Assembly (NCBI GenBank): GCA_023701365.1
Contig: JAMPXD010000002.1
Coordinates: forward strand, 1 to 64,000
Source: Geobacteraceae bacterium
GTDB taxonomy: Bacteria > Desulfobacterota > Desulfuromonadia > Geobacterales > Geobacteraceae
Direction of reading: 5' to 3'
DNA length: 64,000 nucleotides
Below, in pieces: positions 52,608-61,480 of the stretch. Positions within the stretch are counted from its first letter, which is position 1, and every line of letters starts with the position of its first letter. A model generated the notes under the pieces. That model searched no databases. It had not been told where the DNA came from and worked only from the letters and a program-made list of their open reading frames with translations. A program made the position numbers and the translations under genes.

Positions 52608-53171
52608 ATGGGAATCATCGTATGGGAGTCGGAGCTGAACAAGTCCCTGACCCGCGGCCAGGCGGAGAAAAAGCCGGTCCTGCTCGATTTCTTCAACCCC
52701 GGCTGAATAGGCTGCAAACAGATGGGTGCAGTTACGTACCCCAATGAAAAGGTGGCGGATTTCGTGACGAGCCGGCTGGTGCCGCTCCAGGTGCCCTCGG
52801 ACAGTTCGCTGGCGGCTGATTTCAAGGTCAAGTGGACCCCCACCATCATCGTCCTCGACTACTACGGCAGGGAGCACCAGCGCACGGTCGGCTTCTTCCC
52901 CCCCGAGGAGTTCATCCCGTCGCTGCTGCTGGGGATGGGGAAGGTCGACTTCGACACCGATCAGTTCAACGACGGCATCCTCCATTTCGATGCGCTCCTG
53001 AAGGAATACCCGAGGAGCGCAGCCGCGCCGGAGGCGATCTACCTCCGCGGGGTGAGCCGCTACAAGTCCTCCCACAATGCCGCCCCCCTCAAGGAGGCGT
53101 ATGAAAAACTGAAAGCCGACTATCCGGCGAGCGAATGGACCAAGCGGGCCGAGCCCTATGGCCTGCTCTAG
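52608..53171 (+). CDS. Thioredoxin-fold selenoprotein with UxxC motif (in-frame TGA)
   Basis: ATG 52608 has a strong ribosome site (aaggagg, seven bases). The frame runs to codon 33, TGA at 52704-52706, and continues in the same frame to TAG 53169-53171, 187 residues in all. Around the TGA the product reads LLDFFNPGUIGCKQM, exactly where thioredoxins have FxxxWCxxCKxM, so the TGA replaces the first redox Cys (U33, C36). The fold continues with FKVKWTPTIIVLDYYGRE, including the cis-Pro (WTP). Residues about 120-185 add a helical TPR-like tail (HFDALLKEYPRSAAAPEAIYLRG). A SelA gene is in the window. It is probably a cytosolic redox protein, as no signal peptide is seen. Without selenocysteine insertion the product would be a 32-residue stub. 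Confidence 0.88.
52710..52733 (+). promoter_or_regulatory. Candidate bacterial SECIS hairpin
   Basis: Just after the TGA, ctgca (52712-52716) pairs with tgcag (52727-52731), extended by two G-U pairs, around the ten-base loop aacagatggg. Its place within about 30 bases downstream of the UGA and the G/U-rich apical loop fit a SelB-binding element. The stem is short, so this is only a candidate. Confidence 0.55.
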
Positions 53172-53204
53172 GCTGTTAGTCCGCAACTGTGCCGATATGG
53201 AAAT

Positions 53205-53232
53205 CGGGGGCCTCGTCGCCCCCCTTTTTTTT
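53205..53232 (+). terminator. Rho-independent terminator after the selenoprotein gene
   Basis: gggggc (53206-53211) pairs with gcccccc (53218-53224), followed by eight T. The rest of the spacer, 53233-53581, shows no gene; it has a gcgcgc/cgcgcaagcgcg-rich patch near 53430-53460. Confidence 0.85.
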
Positions 53233-53581
53233 GTGGCATGCTGTGGGCACTGTAATGGATTGATCTTTAGGGTTTATTCGACTATAAATACGAACTGACA
53301 AGGAAGGGCAAAACCTTAACTGGAAGCAGGAAAGGCGGAAAAATCTGATAACGGCTGATTAACCCTTAAGCCCAAACAATGATGTCTTTGAATCAGCTTT
53401 GATCCGACTTTTCCGATTTTTCCGTGCCTGCGCGCTGTAGCGCTTCGGCGCGCAAGCGCGTTCCATTAAGATTAAGATTTTTGTCTTTACAAACCATAAG
53501 TTGCAGATTGTTTTGCTCACCAGATGGAGACACTCAAGTCATAAGCGACTCAGAAGACTCCGTGCGGGACAAGGGGGCGGT

Positions 53582-55015
53582 TTGGATCAGATACTCTGGG
53601 GATTGCTCATCGCGGCAACGGCCGGGCTGGCGCTGTTCTCGGCCGGCCATGCCCTCCTGTTCAAGCGGGACCCGCGGGCGGCCCTCGGCTGGATAGTCAT
53701 CAGCCTGGCCCTCCCCCTGGCCGGCCCCTTCCTCTACTGGACCATGGGGATCAACCGGATCAACCGGCGGGCGCGCCACTGGCTGGAGAGCGGCCGCCGC
53801 CTGACCGGCTGGGCGAGTTTTCCGGAGGGGCGCGGCGAGGAAGCAGCAGAGGCCCTCCCGTCCGGCGCCGAGTACCTGAGCGAGCTGCGCGCGCTGGCGG
53901 ACCGGGTTACCAGGTTCCCCCTCCTTTCCGGCAACAGAATCGTGCCGCTGCAAAACGGCGAGAACGCCTATCCAGCCATGCTGGTGGCGATCAACGGTGC
54001 CCGCGACACGGTGCATCTGAGCACCTACATCTTCGACGGGGACCGGACCGGGCGCAGCTTCACGGACGCCCTGAGGAGCGCCGCCGCACGGGGGGTCGAG
54101 GTCAGGGTGATCGTCGACAGCCTGGGGGAAAAGTATTCCCGCCCCACGGCGCGCAGGCTCCTGAAGGGGTCGCGGGTGCGGCTCGGCCGGTTTCTGCCGC
54201 TGCGGCAGGGGGGGTACGTCAACCTCCGCAACCACCGGAAGATCCTGGTGGTGGACGGTCGGAAGGCGTTCACCGGCGGCATGAACATCGGCGACCGGCA
54301 CATGACGGTTGTGGGTGCCACGGCGGCGCCGGTGGTCGATCTCCACTTCATGGTCGAGGGGCCGGTGGTCGCCGACCTGCAGCGGGTATTCCTCGGGGAC
54401 TGGCATTTCGTGACCGGCGAGATCCTCGACGACCCGCGCCTGTTCCCGCCGCTCCCCCCTGCCGGCCCCGCCCTGGTGCGGGCGGTCAGCGACGGCCCGG
54501 AGAAAGAGTTCCGCAGGCTCCACCTGATCATCCTGGGGGCACTCGCCTGCGCCCGCCAGCGGGTGCTGATCATGACCCCCTACTTCATCCCCGACCGGCC
54601 GCTCGTCTCCGCCCTGGCGACCACCGCCCTGCGCGGCGTCGAGGTGACCCTGGTCCTCCCCGCCAGAAACAACCTCCCCTTTGTCCACTGGGCCAGCCGC
54701 GCCTACCTCTGGGAACTGCTGCAGCAGGGGATCAGGGTCTACTACCAGCCGCCGCCGTTCGTCCACAGCAAGCTCCTGCTGGTGGACGGGGCCTGGAGCC
54801 TGATCGGCTCGGCCAACCTCGACCCGCGCAGCCTCAGGCTCAATTTCGAGCTCGATCTGGAGGTATACGACCGGGAGTTCACCGGGCTCCTGGAGCGGGA
54901 CTTCCTGGCGACGGTGGCCCGCTCCAGCGAGACGACCCTGGCGGAGATGGACGGCCGGCCCCTGCCGGAGCGGTTGAGGGATTGCGCGGCGAAGCTCTTT
55001 TCGCCGTACCTGTGA
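53582..55015 (+). CDS. cls: Cardiolipin synthase (phospholipase D family)
   Basis: Start TTG 53582 is chosen because aagggggcgg lies just upstream and the product then begins with a membrane segment (ILWGLLIAATAGLALFS); the longer frame is basic and unsupported. 477 residues. A second membrane segment (LGWIVISLALPLAGPFLYW) follows. Two HKD motifs are complete: HRKILVVDGRKAFTGG and HSKLLLVDGAWSLIGSAN. It joins phosphatidylglycerols into cardiolipin at the inner membrane. Full length for the family. Confidence 0.92.
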   Translation: MDQILWGLLIAATAGLALFSAGHALLFKRDPRAALGWIVISLALPLAGPFLYWTMGINRINRRARHWLESGRRLTGWASFPEGRGEEAAEALPSGAEYLSELRALADRVTRFPLLSGNRIVPLQNGENAYPAMLVAINGARDTVHLSTYIFDGDRTGRSFTDALRSAAARGVEVRVIVDSLGEKYSRPTARRLLKGSRVRLGRFLPLRQGGYVNLRNHRKILVVDGRKAFTGGMNIGDRHMTVVGATAAPVVDLHFMVEGPVVADLQRVFLGDWHFVTGEILDDPRLFPPLPPAGPALVRAVSDGPEKEFRRLHLIILGALACARQRVLIMTPYFIPDRPLVSALATTALRGVEVTLVLPARNNLPFVHWASRAYLWELLQQGIRVYYQPPPFVHSKLLLVDGAWSLIGSANLDPRSLRLNFELDLEVYDREFTGLLERDFLATVARSSETTLAEMDGRPLPERLRDCAAKLFSPYL

Positions 55016-55037
55016 AGGGGGCGCGCCCCGCCATCTA

Positions 55038-55068
55038 GAATTTGCCATGGCTGGCACATGGCAAATTC
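55038..55068. other. 11-bp inverted repeat between cls and the DJ-1/HD-GYP gene
   Basis: gaatttgccat (55038-55048) and atggcaaattc (55058-55068) pair perfectly around a 9-base loop. There is no T-run directly after, so it could be an operator for the downstream gene as well as a weak terminator for cls. Confidence 0.6.
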
Positions 55069-55155
55069 CGTTGATTTTATCCAATGTGCAATGTATAGAA
55101 GTTGGTATTGGCTTGCTGGCCATGGAATCTTGCGCAACCTGATATGGGGAGAACG

Positions 55156-56331
55156 ATGGCCTTGGTGGCGGTAATCCTGGCGGACGGATTTGAAGAAGTG
55201 GAAGCCGTGACAGTGATCGATGTCCTGCGGCGCGCCGAAATCGACGTGCTGGTGGCGGGCCTTCATCCCGGCCCGGTGCGAAGCGCCCGGGATCTGCGGG
55301 TCGTCGTTGACGTGGACCTGGACGCCCTCTGGCCGAAGACCCTGGACATGGTGGTCCTCCCCGGCGGCAAGGAAGGGGTGAAGGCGCTGCGCAGGGACAA
55401 GCGGATTGCCGCACTCCTCCGCGCGGTCGCCGAGCGGGGAGTGGCCGTCGCTGCCATCGGCACGGCCCCCGTGCTCCTTGCCGAGGCCGGTCTTCTGGCC
55501 AACCGCCGGGTCACCGCCTGCCCCTCCTGCCGACAGCGGCTCGGTGCGGTCTTCTATGAAGATGCCTGCATCGTCGAGGATGGCCCGGTCATCACCGGGA
55601 GAGGTCCGGGCGCGGCCCTCCCCTTTGCCCTGGCCATGGTTGCCCGGTTCACCGGCAATGAAAGGGCTGTCGCGCTCGGCAGGGAACTGTTTGTCCATGA
55701 TGCGGGGAAGGAGCGGGAGATCTGGAGCCAGCGGCTCTTCGACAATACCCTCCAGGCGCTGGTGGCCGCCCTGGAGATAAAGGACCCCTATACCCAGGGC
55801 CACGCCAAGCGGGTCACCGATTACGCGCTCTGCATCGGCAGCCGGCTAAAGCTCTCCGAGGGAGAACTGCGCGACCTCTACATGGGGGCGCTGCTCCACG
55901 ACATCGGCAAGATCGGCACCCATGAGCAGCTGCTCAACAAGAAGGGAAACCTCTCCCTGGAGGAGGAGACGCTGGTCAGGGAGCATCCGCTCAAGGGGAC
56001 CCTGATGGTTGTCGGCATCGAGAACCTCAGCCACATTGTGCCGACCATCCTGCACCACCACGAACGCTGGGACGGGAAGGGTTATCCGGGACGGCTCAGG
56101 GGGGAGCAGATTCCGCTCCATGCCCGGATAGTGGCGGTGGCCGACGCCTTTGACGCCATGAGCACCAACCGGACCTACCGCAAGGCCCTTGGCGAGCAGA
56201 GCATTCTGGATGAATTGAAGAAAGAGCGGAAAAAACAGTTCGACCCCCGTCTCCTGGATCTCTTCATCCAATGCCTGAAGGAGACGGACGGGGCGCCGGG
56301 CGGGATTGCTTCGTACCTGTTGAATGAATAG
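55156..56331 (+). CDS. DJ-1/PfpI domain fused to an HD-GYP domain
   Basis: A 391-residue protein from ATG 55156 (ggggagaacg ahead). Residues 1-175 are a DJ-1/PfpI fold: VAVILADGFEEVEAVT with the conserved Glu, LPGGKEG, and the elbow VAVAAIGTAP at 97-105. The elbow Cys of DJ-1 proteins is replaced (IGT), so the enzyme site looks lost. Residues about 188-391 form an HD-GYP phosphodiesterase: LLHDIGKIGT (HD at 248-249), REHPLKG, HHHERWDGKGYPGRL (GYP at 309-311) and VADAFDAM. HD-GYP enzymes break down cyclic di-GMP or related dinucleotides. The dead DJ-1 part may sense a ligand or oxidation state. Confidence 0.88.
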   Translation: MALVAVILADGFEEVEAVTVIDVLRRAEIDVLVAGLHPGPVRSARDLRVVVDVDLDALWPKTLDMVVLPGGKEGVKALRRDKRIAALLRAVAERGVAVAAIGTAPVLLAEAGLLANRRVTACPSCRQRLGAVFYEDACIVEDGPVITGRGPGAALPFALAMVARFTGNERAVALGRELFVHDAGKEREIWSQRLFDNTLQALVAALEIKDPYTQGHAKRVTDYALCIGSRLKLSEGELRDLYMGALLHDIGKIGTHEQLLNKKGNLSLEEETLVREHPLKGTLMVVGIENLSHIVPTILHHHERWDGKGYPGRLRGEQIPLHARIVAVADAFDAMSTNRTYRKALGEQSILDELKKERKKQFDPRLLDLFIQCLKETDGAPGGIASYLLNE

Positions 56332-56387
56332 CGTCGAGGGGCGTAGCCCTGGGCCACCAACTCATTATTGCCGGTCCCGCGTGTGAT

Positions 56388-57164
56388 TCAGCGGGTTCCG
56401 CGATATCTTTCGATATTCACCAGCGCCCGCTCCAGCGCCTCCCGGCTGTGGGCCTCGATGGTCCAGGCTGCGTCCGGGGCGTACCGCTCCATGAGCTTGA
56501 AGAAGAGCTCGAAATCGATGTTACCCTCCCCGATCGGGGCATGATCGTCCTTTACCCCGAAATTGTCGTGGATGTGGGCCTCGGCGATGAAGCCCCCCAG
56601 CTCCGCGAACCACTCCTCCATCCCCACCTTGGCAAACAGATTCCAGTGGCCGACATCGAAGCAGTGCCGCACGACGGGCGAATCGAGCGCCTCCAGGAGC
56701 GCCCGCAGGGTGGCGGGCTCTTCCTCGAAGATGTTCTCCACGGCGATCGTGCAGCCGATTTTCTCCGCCCGCTCCAGCACCTCGCGGTAGCTGTCGATGG
56801 CGTGGCCGAGCCAGGTTTCCTGGATCGCGCCGTAGCGCCACTTGTCGTAGCCGGGGTGGAGGACCATCAGCCGCGGCTTCAGGATCGCGGCGGCGTCCAG
56901 TGCCTGGTGGAACCGGTGCAGGGTCGCCTTCCGGAGCAGCGGCTCGGCCGAGCCGGGGTTCAGGTCCATGAACGGGCCATGGATGGTGGTCTGCCGGCCG
57001 TTCCGGGCCAGGGCCTCGGCAATGGCCGCGAGTTCTTCCGGGATCAGGCTGTCGAGGACGTCGCCGGGCAGGAAGACCTCAGGGTTGACGCCCCGCTCCA
57101 GGACCAGCGGCAGGTTGTCCCGGAGGAAGGGATAGGGGACGTGGACAAATATCTGGTTATTCAT
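56388..57164 (-). CDS. Xylose-isomerase-like TIM-barrel protein
   Basis: A 258-residue protein from ATG 57164, which overlaps the end of the potassium-channel gene by 8 bases. It has the AP-endonuclease-2/sugar isomerase layout: TTIHGPFMDLNPG, VLHPGYDKW, IAVENIFEEEP (metal Glu), HCFDVGHWNLF, AHIHDN and GEGNIDFE, then TIEAHS. All metal ligands of the barrel are present, so it is probably an active isomerase, epimerase or endonuclease. The substrate is unknown. Coupling to a potassium channel gene is unexpected. Confidence 0.85.
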   Translation of the reverse strand: MNNQIFVHVPYPFLRDNLPLVLERGVNPEVFLPGDVLDSLIPEELAAIAEALARNGRQTTIHGPFMDLNPGSAEPLLRKATLHRFHQALDAAAILKPRLMVLHPGYDKWRYGAIQETWLGHAIDSYREVLERAEKIGCTIAVENIFEEEPATLRALLEALDSPVVRHCFDVGHWNLFAKVGMEEWFAELGGFIAEAHIHDNFGVKDDHAPIGEGNIDFELFFKLMERYAPDAAWTIEAHSREALERALVNIERYRGTR

Positions 57165-58212
57165 GGTGGTGCGGTTCTCCCCGGTGTTTTTTGATGATCG
57201 CGTCAGCGCAGGCTGCACAGCTGATCAGCTCTTCCACTTTCTGGATGGCGGCCGGCTCGCCGAGGACGATCAGGGTGTCGCTGGCCTCCAGCTTGGCATG
57301 GGAGCTGGGGTTGAAGACCATCTTGCCAACGGCCTTCTTGATGCCGATGATGATCACCCCGGTCTCCTTGCGAAAGCCTGAGCTTACCAGGTTCTCGCCG
57401 ATGAAGGCGGAATGCTCCGGGATGGTGATCTCCTCCATCTGGAGCTCGAGGTGTTCCCGGCCGGTGGCGATCTCGATGAAGTCCACCACGTTGGGGCGCA
57501 GAATCGCCTGGGCCATCCGGCTGCCGCCGATCAGATAAGGGGAGACCACCTTGTTGGCGCCGGCCCGTTTCAGCTTGATTTCCGACCCCTCTTCGCCGGA
57601 GCGTGCCAGGATGTAGAAGTCCGGGTTGAGGCCGCGGGCCGTGAGGGTGATATAGACGTTTTCCGTGTCCGAGGTAACCACGGAGATCAGCCCCTTCGCC
57701 TTCCTGATCCCCGCCTTCAGGAGGGTCTCGTCATCGGTGGCGTCCCCGTGGAGAAAGAGGTACCCCTCTTCCTTCAGCTTGTCGATGATCTCGACGTTCT
57801 TCTCCACCACCAGAAAGGGGAGTGGCTTGGCGGCGAGCTCCTTGCAGATCAGCGAACCCATCCTGCCGAAGCCGCAGATGATGTAATGGTCCTTCAAGGC
57901 CTCAACCATTTTTTCCACCTTTTTCCTCCCGATGATCCTCTGGAACTGCCCCTCGAACATGATCTGGGCGAGGCTCCCGACCAGGTAGCCGAGCACGCTG
58001 ACGCCGATGATGATGAGGAAGATGGTGAAGATCTTGCCGGCGTCGGATAACTCGTGGACTTCCCTGAATCCGACCGTGCCGAGGGTGATCACCGTCATGT
58101 AGAGGGCGTCGAGAACGCGCCATCCTTCGAGCCCCATGTAACCGGCCGTGCCTATGGAAACGAGAAAGAAGAGTACCAGAATGGAAATCTTCAGGTGTCG
58201 CATTGGGTCCAT
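57157..58212 (-). CDS. Potassium channel with RCK/TrkA domains
   Basis: A 351-residue inner-membrane protein. Two membrane helices (about 8-28 and 62-85) flank the pore loop with filter TLGTVGF, a variant of TVGYG followed by Arg. Residues about 108-230 are a TrkA-N/RCK domain (YIICGFGRMGSLICKELA, HGDATDDETLLKAGI). Residues about 245-330 are TrkA-C. The extreme C-terminus has two cysteines and HHH (SCAACADAI, EPHHHE), possibly a metal or redox sensor. ATG 58212 has ggag six bases upstream. It resembles MthK-type ligand-gated channels. Confidence 0.9.
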   Translation of the reverse strand: MDPMRHLKISILVLFFLVSIGTAGYMGLEGWRVLDALYMTVITLGTVGFREVHELSDAGKIFTIFLIIIGVSVLGYLVGSLAQIMFEGQFQRIIGRKKVEKMVEALKDHYIICGFGRMGSLICKELAAKPLPFLVVEKNVEIIDKLKEEGYLFLHGDATDDETLLKAGIRKAKGLISVVTSDTENVYITLTARGLNPDFYILARSGEEGSEIKLKRAGANKVVSPYLIGGSRMAQAILRPNVVDFIEIATGREHLELQMEEITIPEHSAFIGENLVSSGFRKETGVIIIGIKKAVGKMVFNPSSHAKLEASDTLIVLGEPAAIQKVEELISCAACADAIIKKHRGEPHHHE

Positions 58213-58303
58213 GCGCTGCTCCTCTGCCCCCTAGATTACTATCAGAATTCCCAAATGGCAAGTACTAGCTTGGGCGCAGCATAGGGCGATTCGTGTGATT
58301 TGC

Positions 58304-58331
58304 TTGACATTTTCTGTATACTGTATACAAT
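58304..58331 (+). promoter_or_regulatory. Sigma70-type promoter with GntR-type operator
   Basis: TTGACA at 58304-58309 and TACAAT at 58326-58331 are 16 bases apart. Between and over the -10 lies the perfect palindrome tgtatac-t-gtataca (58315-58329), containing two GTATAC cores typical of GntR-family sites. Binding would block polymerase, so the downstream GntR gene probably represses itself. Confidence 0.8.
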
Positions 58332-58359
58332 AACACGATTTCTTTTCGGGAGAAACCCT

Positions 58360-59067
58360 ATGAAAAAGAACGTGGAAAAGCATCTGACCCTGCGCGAAAA
58401 GATCCTGGAAACAATCCGTGACGCCATCATCAGCGGCGCCCTGAAACCGGGCGAGAAGGTGGCGGAGCCGGAACTGGCCGAGCGTTTCGGCATCAGCAGG
58501 ACCCCCATCCGGGAGGCCTTCCGTCAGCTGGAATCGGAGGGATACCTCACCGTGATCGCGCGCAAGGGGGCGGTGGTGGTTTCTTTCTCGGAAAAGGATG
58601 TGGAGGAATTCTATGCCATCAAGAGCATCCTGGAGGGGTATGCAGCCCGCCGGGCCTGTGAAAACGTGACCCCCCGGGAGCTGGAAAAACTCCAGGCGAT
58701 CAACGCGAAGCTCCTCCACCTGGCCGACGATGGTGACTTCAAGCACTTTTTCAAGGTGCACAACGATTTCCACGAACTGTTCATCCGGGCGGCCGACAAC
58801 GAGAAGCTGTACGAGCTGATCATGAACCTGGTGGGTAAGTTCCAGCGGCTCCGGATCGCCTCCCTCAGCCTGCCGGGGAGGATGCACATCTCGGTCGAGG
58901 AGCATGACAAGATTATCGAGGCGTTCCGGAACAGGGACGCGGACCTCGCGGAACAACTGGTGCGCAAGAATGCCGAATACGGCGGCAAGGTGCTGATGCA
59001 GAGCAGCGACGGCGGCCGCCCCCTGAAACCTGCCGAGAGAACGGCGGCCCTCCATATGGACCTGTAG
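58360..59067 (+). CDS. GntR-family transcriptional regulator (FCD/FadR group)
   Basis: A 235-residue protein. Residues about 10-75 are the GntR winged helix (LREKILETIRDAIISGALKPGE, ELAERFGISRTPIREAFRQLESEGYL). Residues about 85-215 are the helical FCD effector domain with metal ligands in HNDFHELFIRAA and EEHDKIIEAFRNRD. It likely responds to a small organic acid, but the ligand and targets are unknown. The operator-like palindrome sits in its own promoter. selA follows 67 bases later and could be co-transcribed. Confidence 0.9.
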   Translation: MKKNVEKHLTLREKILETIRDAIISGALKPGEKVAEPELAERFGISRTPIREAFRQLESEGYLTVIARKGAVVVSFSEKDVEEFYAIKSILEGYAARRACENVTPRELEKLQAINAKLLHLADDGDFKHFFKVHNDFHELFIRAADNEKLYELIMNLVGKFQRLRIASLSLPGRMHISVEEHDKIIEAFRNRDADLAEQLVRKNAEYGGKVLMQSSDGGRPLKPAERTAALHMDL

Positions 59068-59134
59068 GGGAAAGGTTAGCGGCCCGTGCAGATTCGCTTG
59101 ACAGCGGGATGATCGCGAAGGTATCTTGGTGGCC

Positions 59135-60517
59135 ATGCTGAAAAACATCCCGAAAGTCGACAAGGTGCTGGAGTGGCCGGCGGTCAAGGTCCTGCTCGGC
59201 GATTACCCCCGGCCGGTCCTGGTCAAGGCGGTGCGCGCCGTCCTGGCGGCGGTGCGAGGCGAGCTCATGGCGGGGGAAGCGGGCCACGAGGCGCTCACGG
59301 AGAGCGGCGTAGCCGAGCGGGTGCGCCGGGAGCTGGCCGCGGCCGGCGCCTTCAGCCTGAAGCGGGTGGTGAACGGCACCGGGGTGGTGATACATACCAA
59401 TCTCGGCCGCTCTCCCCTGCCGGAGACGGTCCGGCAGACCCTGCTCGACGTCGCCTTCGGCTACTCGAACCTGGAGTTCGACCTGGAGCGGGGCGAGCGG
59501 GGGAGCCGCTATTCCCATGTGGAACGGCTCCTGTGCGAGCTGACCGGCGCCGAGGCGGCGCTGGTGGTGAACAACAATGCGGCAGCGGTCCTCCTCGCCC
59601 TGTCGGCCCTGGCGGCCGGCCGGGAGGCGGTGGTCTCCCGGGGCGAGCTGGTGGAGATCGGCGGCTCGTTCCGAATCCCCGACGTGATGCGGCAGAGCGG
59701 CGCCATCCTCAGGGAGGTCGGCGCCACCAACCGGACCCACCCCCGCGATTACCGCAACGCCGTGACCCCTGAGACCGGCCTCCTCCTCAAGGTCCATACC
59801 AGCAATTTCGCCCTGGTCGGCTTTACCTCCGAAGTCACCGCCCATGAGCTGGTCGACATCGGCCGGGAGTTCTCCCTGCCGGTCATGGCCGACGTCGGGA
59901 GCGGCAACCTGGTCGATCTCGCCCGGATCCTGGGGGGTGGGGAGCCGACCGTGCAGGAGTTCGTCCGCGCCGGGGTGGACGTGGTCACCTTCAGCGGCGA
60001 CAAGCTCCTCGGCGGACCCCAGGCGGGGATCATCGTCGGCAGGAAGAACTGGCTGGAGCTGATGAAGAAGCACCCACTGCTGCGGGCGGTGCGGATCGAC
60101 AAGCTGACCCTGGCCGCGCTGGAAGGGACCCTGCGGCTCTACCGCGACGAGCGCCAGGCCCTCGCCGAGATCCCGACCTTGCGGATGCTCGCGGCGACCG
60201 CTCCCGAGCTGGCCGCCCGCGGCAGGAAACTCCTGCGGCGGCTGCGCCGGGCTGTCCCGGCGACGGTCAGCCTGACTCTGGTGGACGGCACCTCCCAGGT
60301 GGGAGGGGGGGCACTTCCGTTGCTGGAGCTGCCGACGTCCCTGATCTCGGTGGAGGTGGCGGGGGTCTCGGCTCAGAAGCTGGAGGTCATGCTGCGCAGG
60401 CGCGATGTTCCCGTTGTCGGCAGGATCTGGAAGGAGAGGTTTCTCCTCGATCTCCGCACCATCATGGACGACGACCTCCCCCTGCTCCTCTCCGCGCTCA
60501 GCTCCCTCGGGAAATGA
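59135..60517 (+). CDS. selA: L-seryl-tRNA(Sec) selenium transferase
   Basis: About 460 residues; ATG 59135 is used, but TTG 59126 or GTG 59129 are possible as aagg lies just before them. This PLP enzyme turns seryl-tRNA(Sec) into selenocysteinyl-tRNA. Motifs: VVNGTGVVIHTNLGRSPL, FGYSNLEFDLERGERGSR, VVNNNAAAVLL, REVGATNRTH, VMADVGSGNL and the PLP-Lys in TFSGDKLLGGPQAGI. Full length. selB, selD and tRNA-Sec are not in the window. The selenoprotein at 52.6 kb needs this enzyme. Confidence 0.96.
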   Translation: MLKNIPKVDKVLEWPAVKVLLGDYPRPVLVKAVRAVLAAVRGELMAGEAGHEALTESGVAERVRRELAAAGAFSLKRVVNGTGVVIHTNLGRSPLPETVRQTLLDVAFGYSNLEFDLERGERGSRYSHVERLLCELTGAEAALVVNNNAAAVLLALSALAAGREAVVSRGELVEIGGSFRIPDVMRQSGAILREVGATNRTHPRDYRNAVTPETGLLLKVHTSNFALVGFTSEVTAHELVDIGREFSLPVMADVGSGNLVDLARILGGGEPTVQEFVRAGVDVVTFSGDKLLGGPQAGIIVGRKNWLELMKKHPLLRAVRIDKLTLAALEGTLRLYRDERQALAEIPTLRMLAATAPELAARGRKLLRRLRRAVPATVSLTLVDGTSQVGGGALPLLELPTSLISVEVAGVSAQKLEVMLRRRDVPVVGRIWKERFLLDLRTIMDDDLPLLLSALSSLGK

Positions 60518-60766
60518 CCTCTCTCGGGGCATCCGCCTGATGGAAAGAATGAGCCGCGGTAACACCGCATAAAAATAGCTTAACAACAACCGGGCAAATG
60601 ATATTTTGTCTGGTTTTTTTTTCCAGTTCTTGTATATTATTAAAACAGCATTATACAGATAATGAAAATATTTGATCCGATCGCAGAACTAAGCTTTTTT
60701 TATATTGATATCCGTTCTATTTTCAGTTTATGAAACGGCCGGAGAAATCTCTGGCGGAAACCTGAC
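60518..60766. other. AT-rich spacer before ispD
   Basis: No gene is seen. The block 60600-60725 is much more AT-rich than its surroundings, with T- and A-runs and segments such as tatattat. It probably holds the ispD promoter, but several boxes are possible and none stands out. Confidence 0.45.
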
Positions 60767-61480
60767 ATGAAGGTTATTGCGCTTATCCCGGCAGCCGGGA
60801 TGGGAAAAAGGATGGGGGCGGGGATCAACAAGCAGTACCTGCTGCTGGACGGCAAGCCGATCGTGGCGCACACCATCTCGATTTTCGAATCCGCCCCGTT
60901 CGTCGACGCCATCTACCTGATCACCCCGGAAGCGGAGATCCCCTACTGCCGCGAGCAGGTGGTGGAAAAATACGGTTTCACCAAGGTCCGCCGGATCGTC
61001 CCCGGGGGGGCGGAGCGGCAGCATTCGGTGCTGAACGGGCTGCGGGCCGTGGCAGATGCCGGCGACGACGATGTGGTCCTGATCCACGACGGGGTTCGGC
61101 CCTTCATCCCGGTCCAGGTCCTGGAGCGGGCCGTAGCGGCTGCTACGGTACATGACGGGGCGCTGGTGGCGGTACCGGCCAAGGATACCGTCAAGGTGGT
61201 GATGGACGGGATCGTCAGGGAAACCCCGGCGCGGGAGAACATCTGGCTTGCCCAGACGCCGCAGGCATTCCGCTACGGGGTGATCCGGGCCGCCCATGAG
61301 ATCGCCGCGGCGGAGGGGTTTCTCGGTACCGACGACGCCATGCTGGTGGAACGCCTGGAAAAGGAGGTCCATGTGGTTCTGGGGGATTACCGCAATATCA
61401 AGATCACCACGCCGGAGGACCTGATCCTGGCTGAGGCGTTCATGAAAGAAGCAGGCAAAGGGCAAAAGGCTAAAGGCTAA
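60767..61480 (+). CDS. ispD: 2-C-methyl-D-erythritol 4-phosphate cytidylyltransferase
   Basis: A 237-residue enzyme of the MEP isoprenoid pathway, joining CTP and methylerythritol phosphate. Motifs: [21 protein letters not shown] (CTP loop), [36 protein letters not shown] and [14 protein letters not shown]. Full length. ispF follows, matching the common ispD-ispF pairing. Confidence 0.96.
   Translation: MKVIALIPAAGMGKRMGAGINKQYLLLDGKPIVAHTISIFESAPFVDAIYLITPEAEIPYCREQVVEKYGFTKVRRIVPGGAERQHSVLNGLRAVADAGDDDVVLIHDGVRPFIPVQVLERAVAAATVHDGALVAVPAKDTVKVVMDGIVRETPARENIWLAQTPQAFRYGVIRAAHEIAAAEGFLGTDDAMLVERLEKEVHVVLGDYRNIKITTPEDLILAEAFMKEAGKGQKAKG

Noticed and set aside
53420-53580. Upstream extension of cardiolipin synthase from 53501
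   Set aside because: The extension is basic and Arg-rich without ribosome support. TTG 53582 has a ribosome site and gives a normal membrane start.
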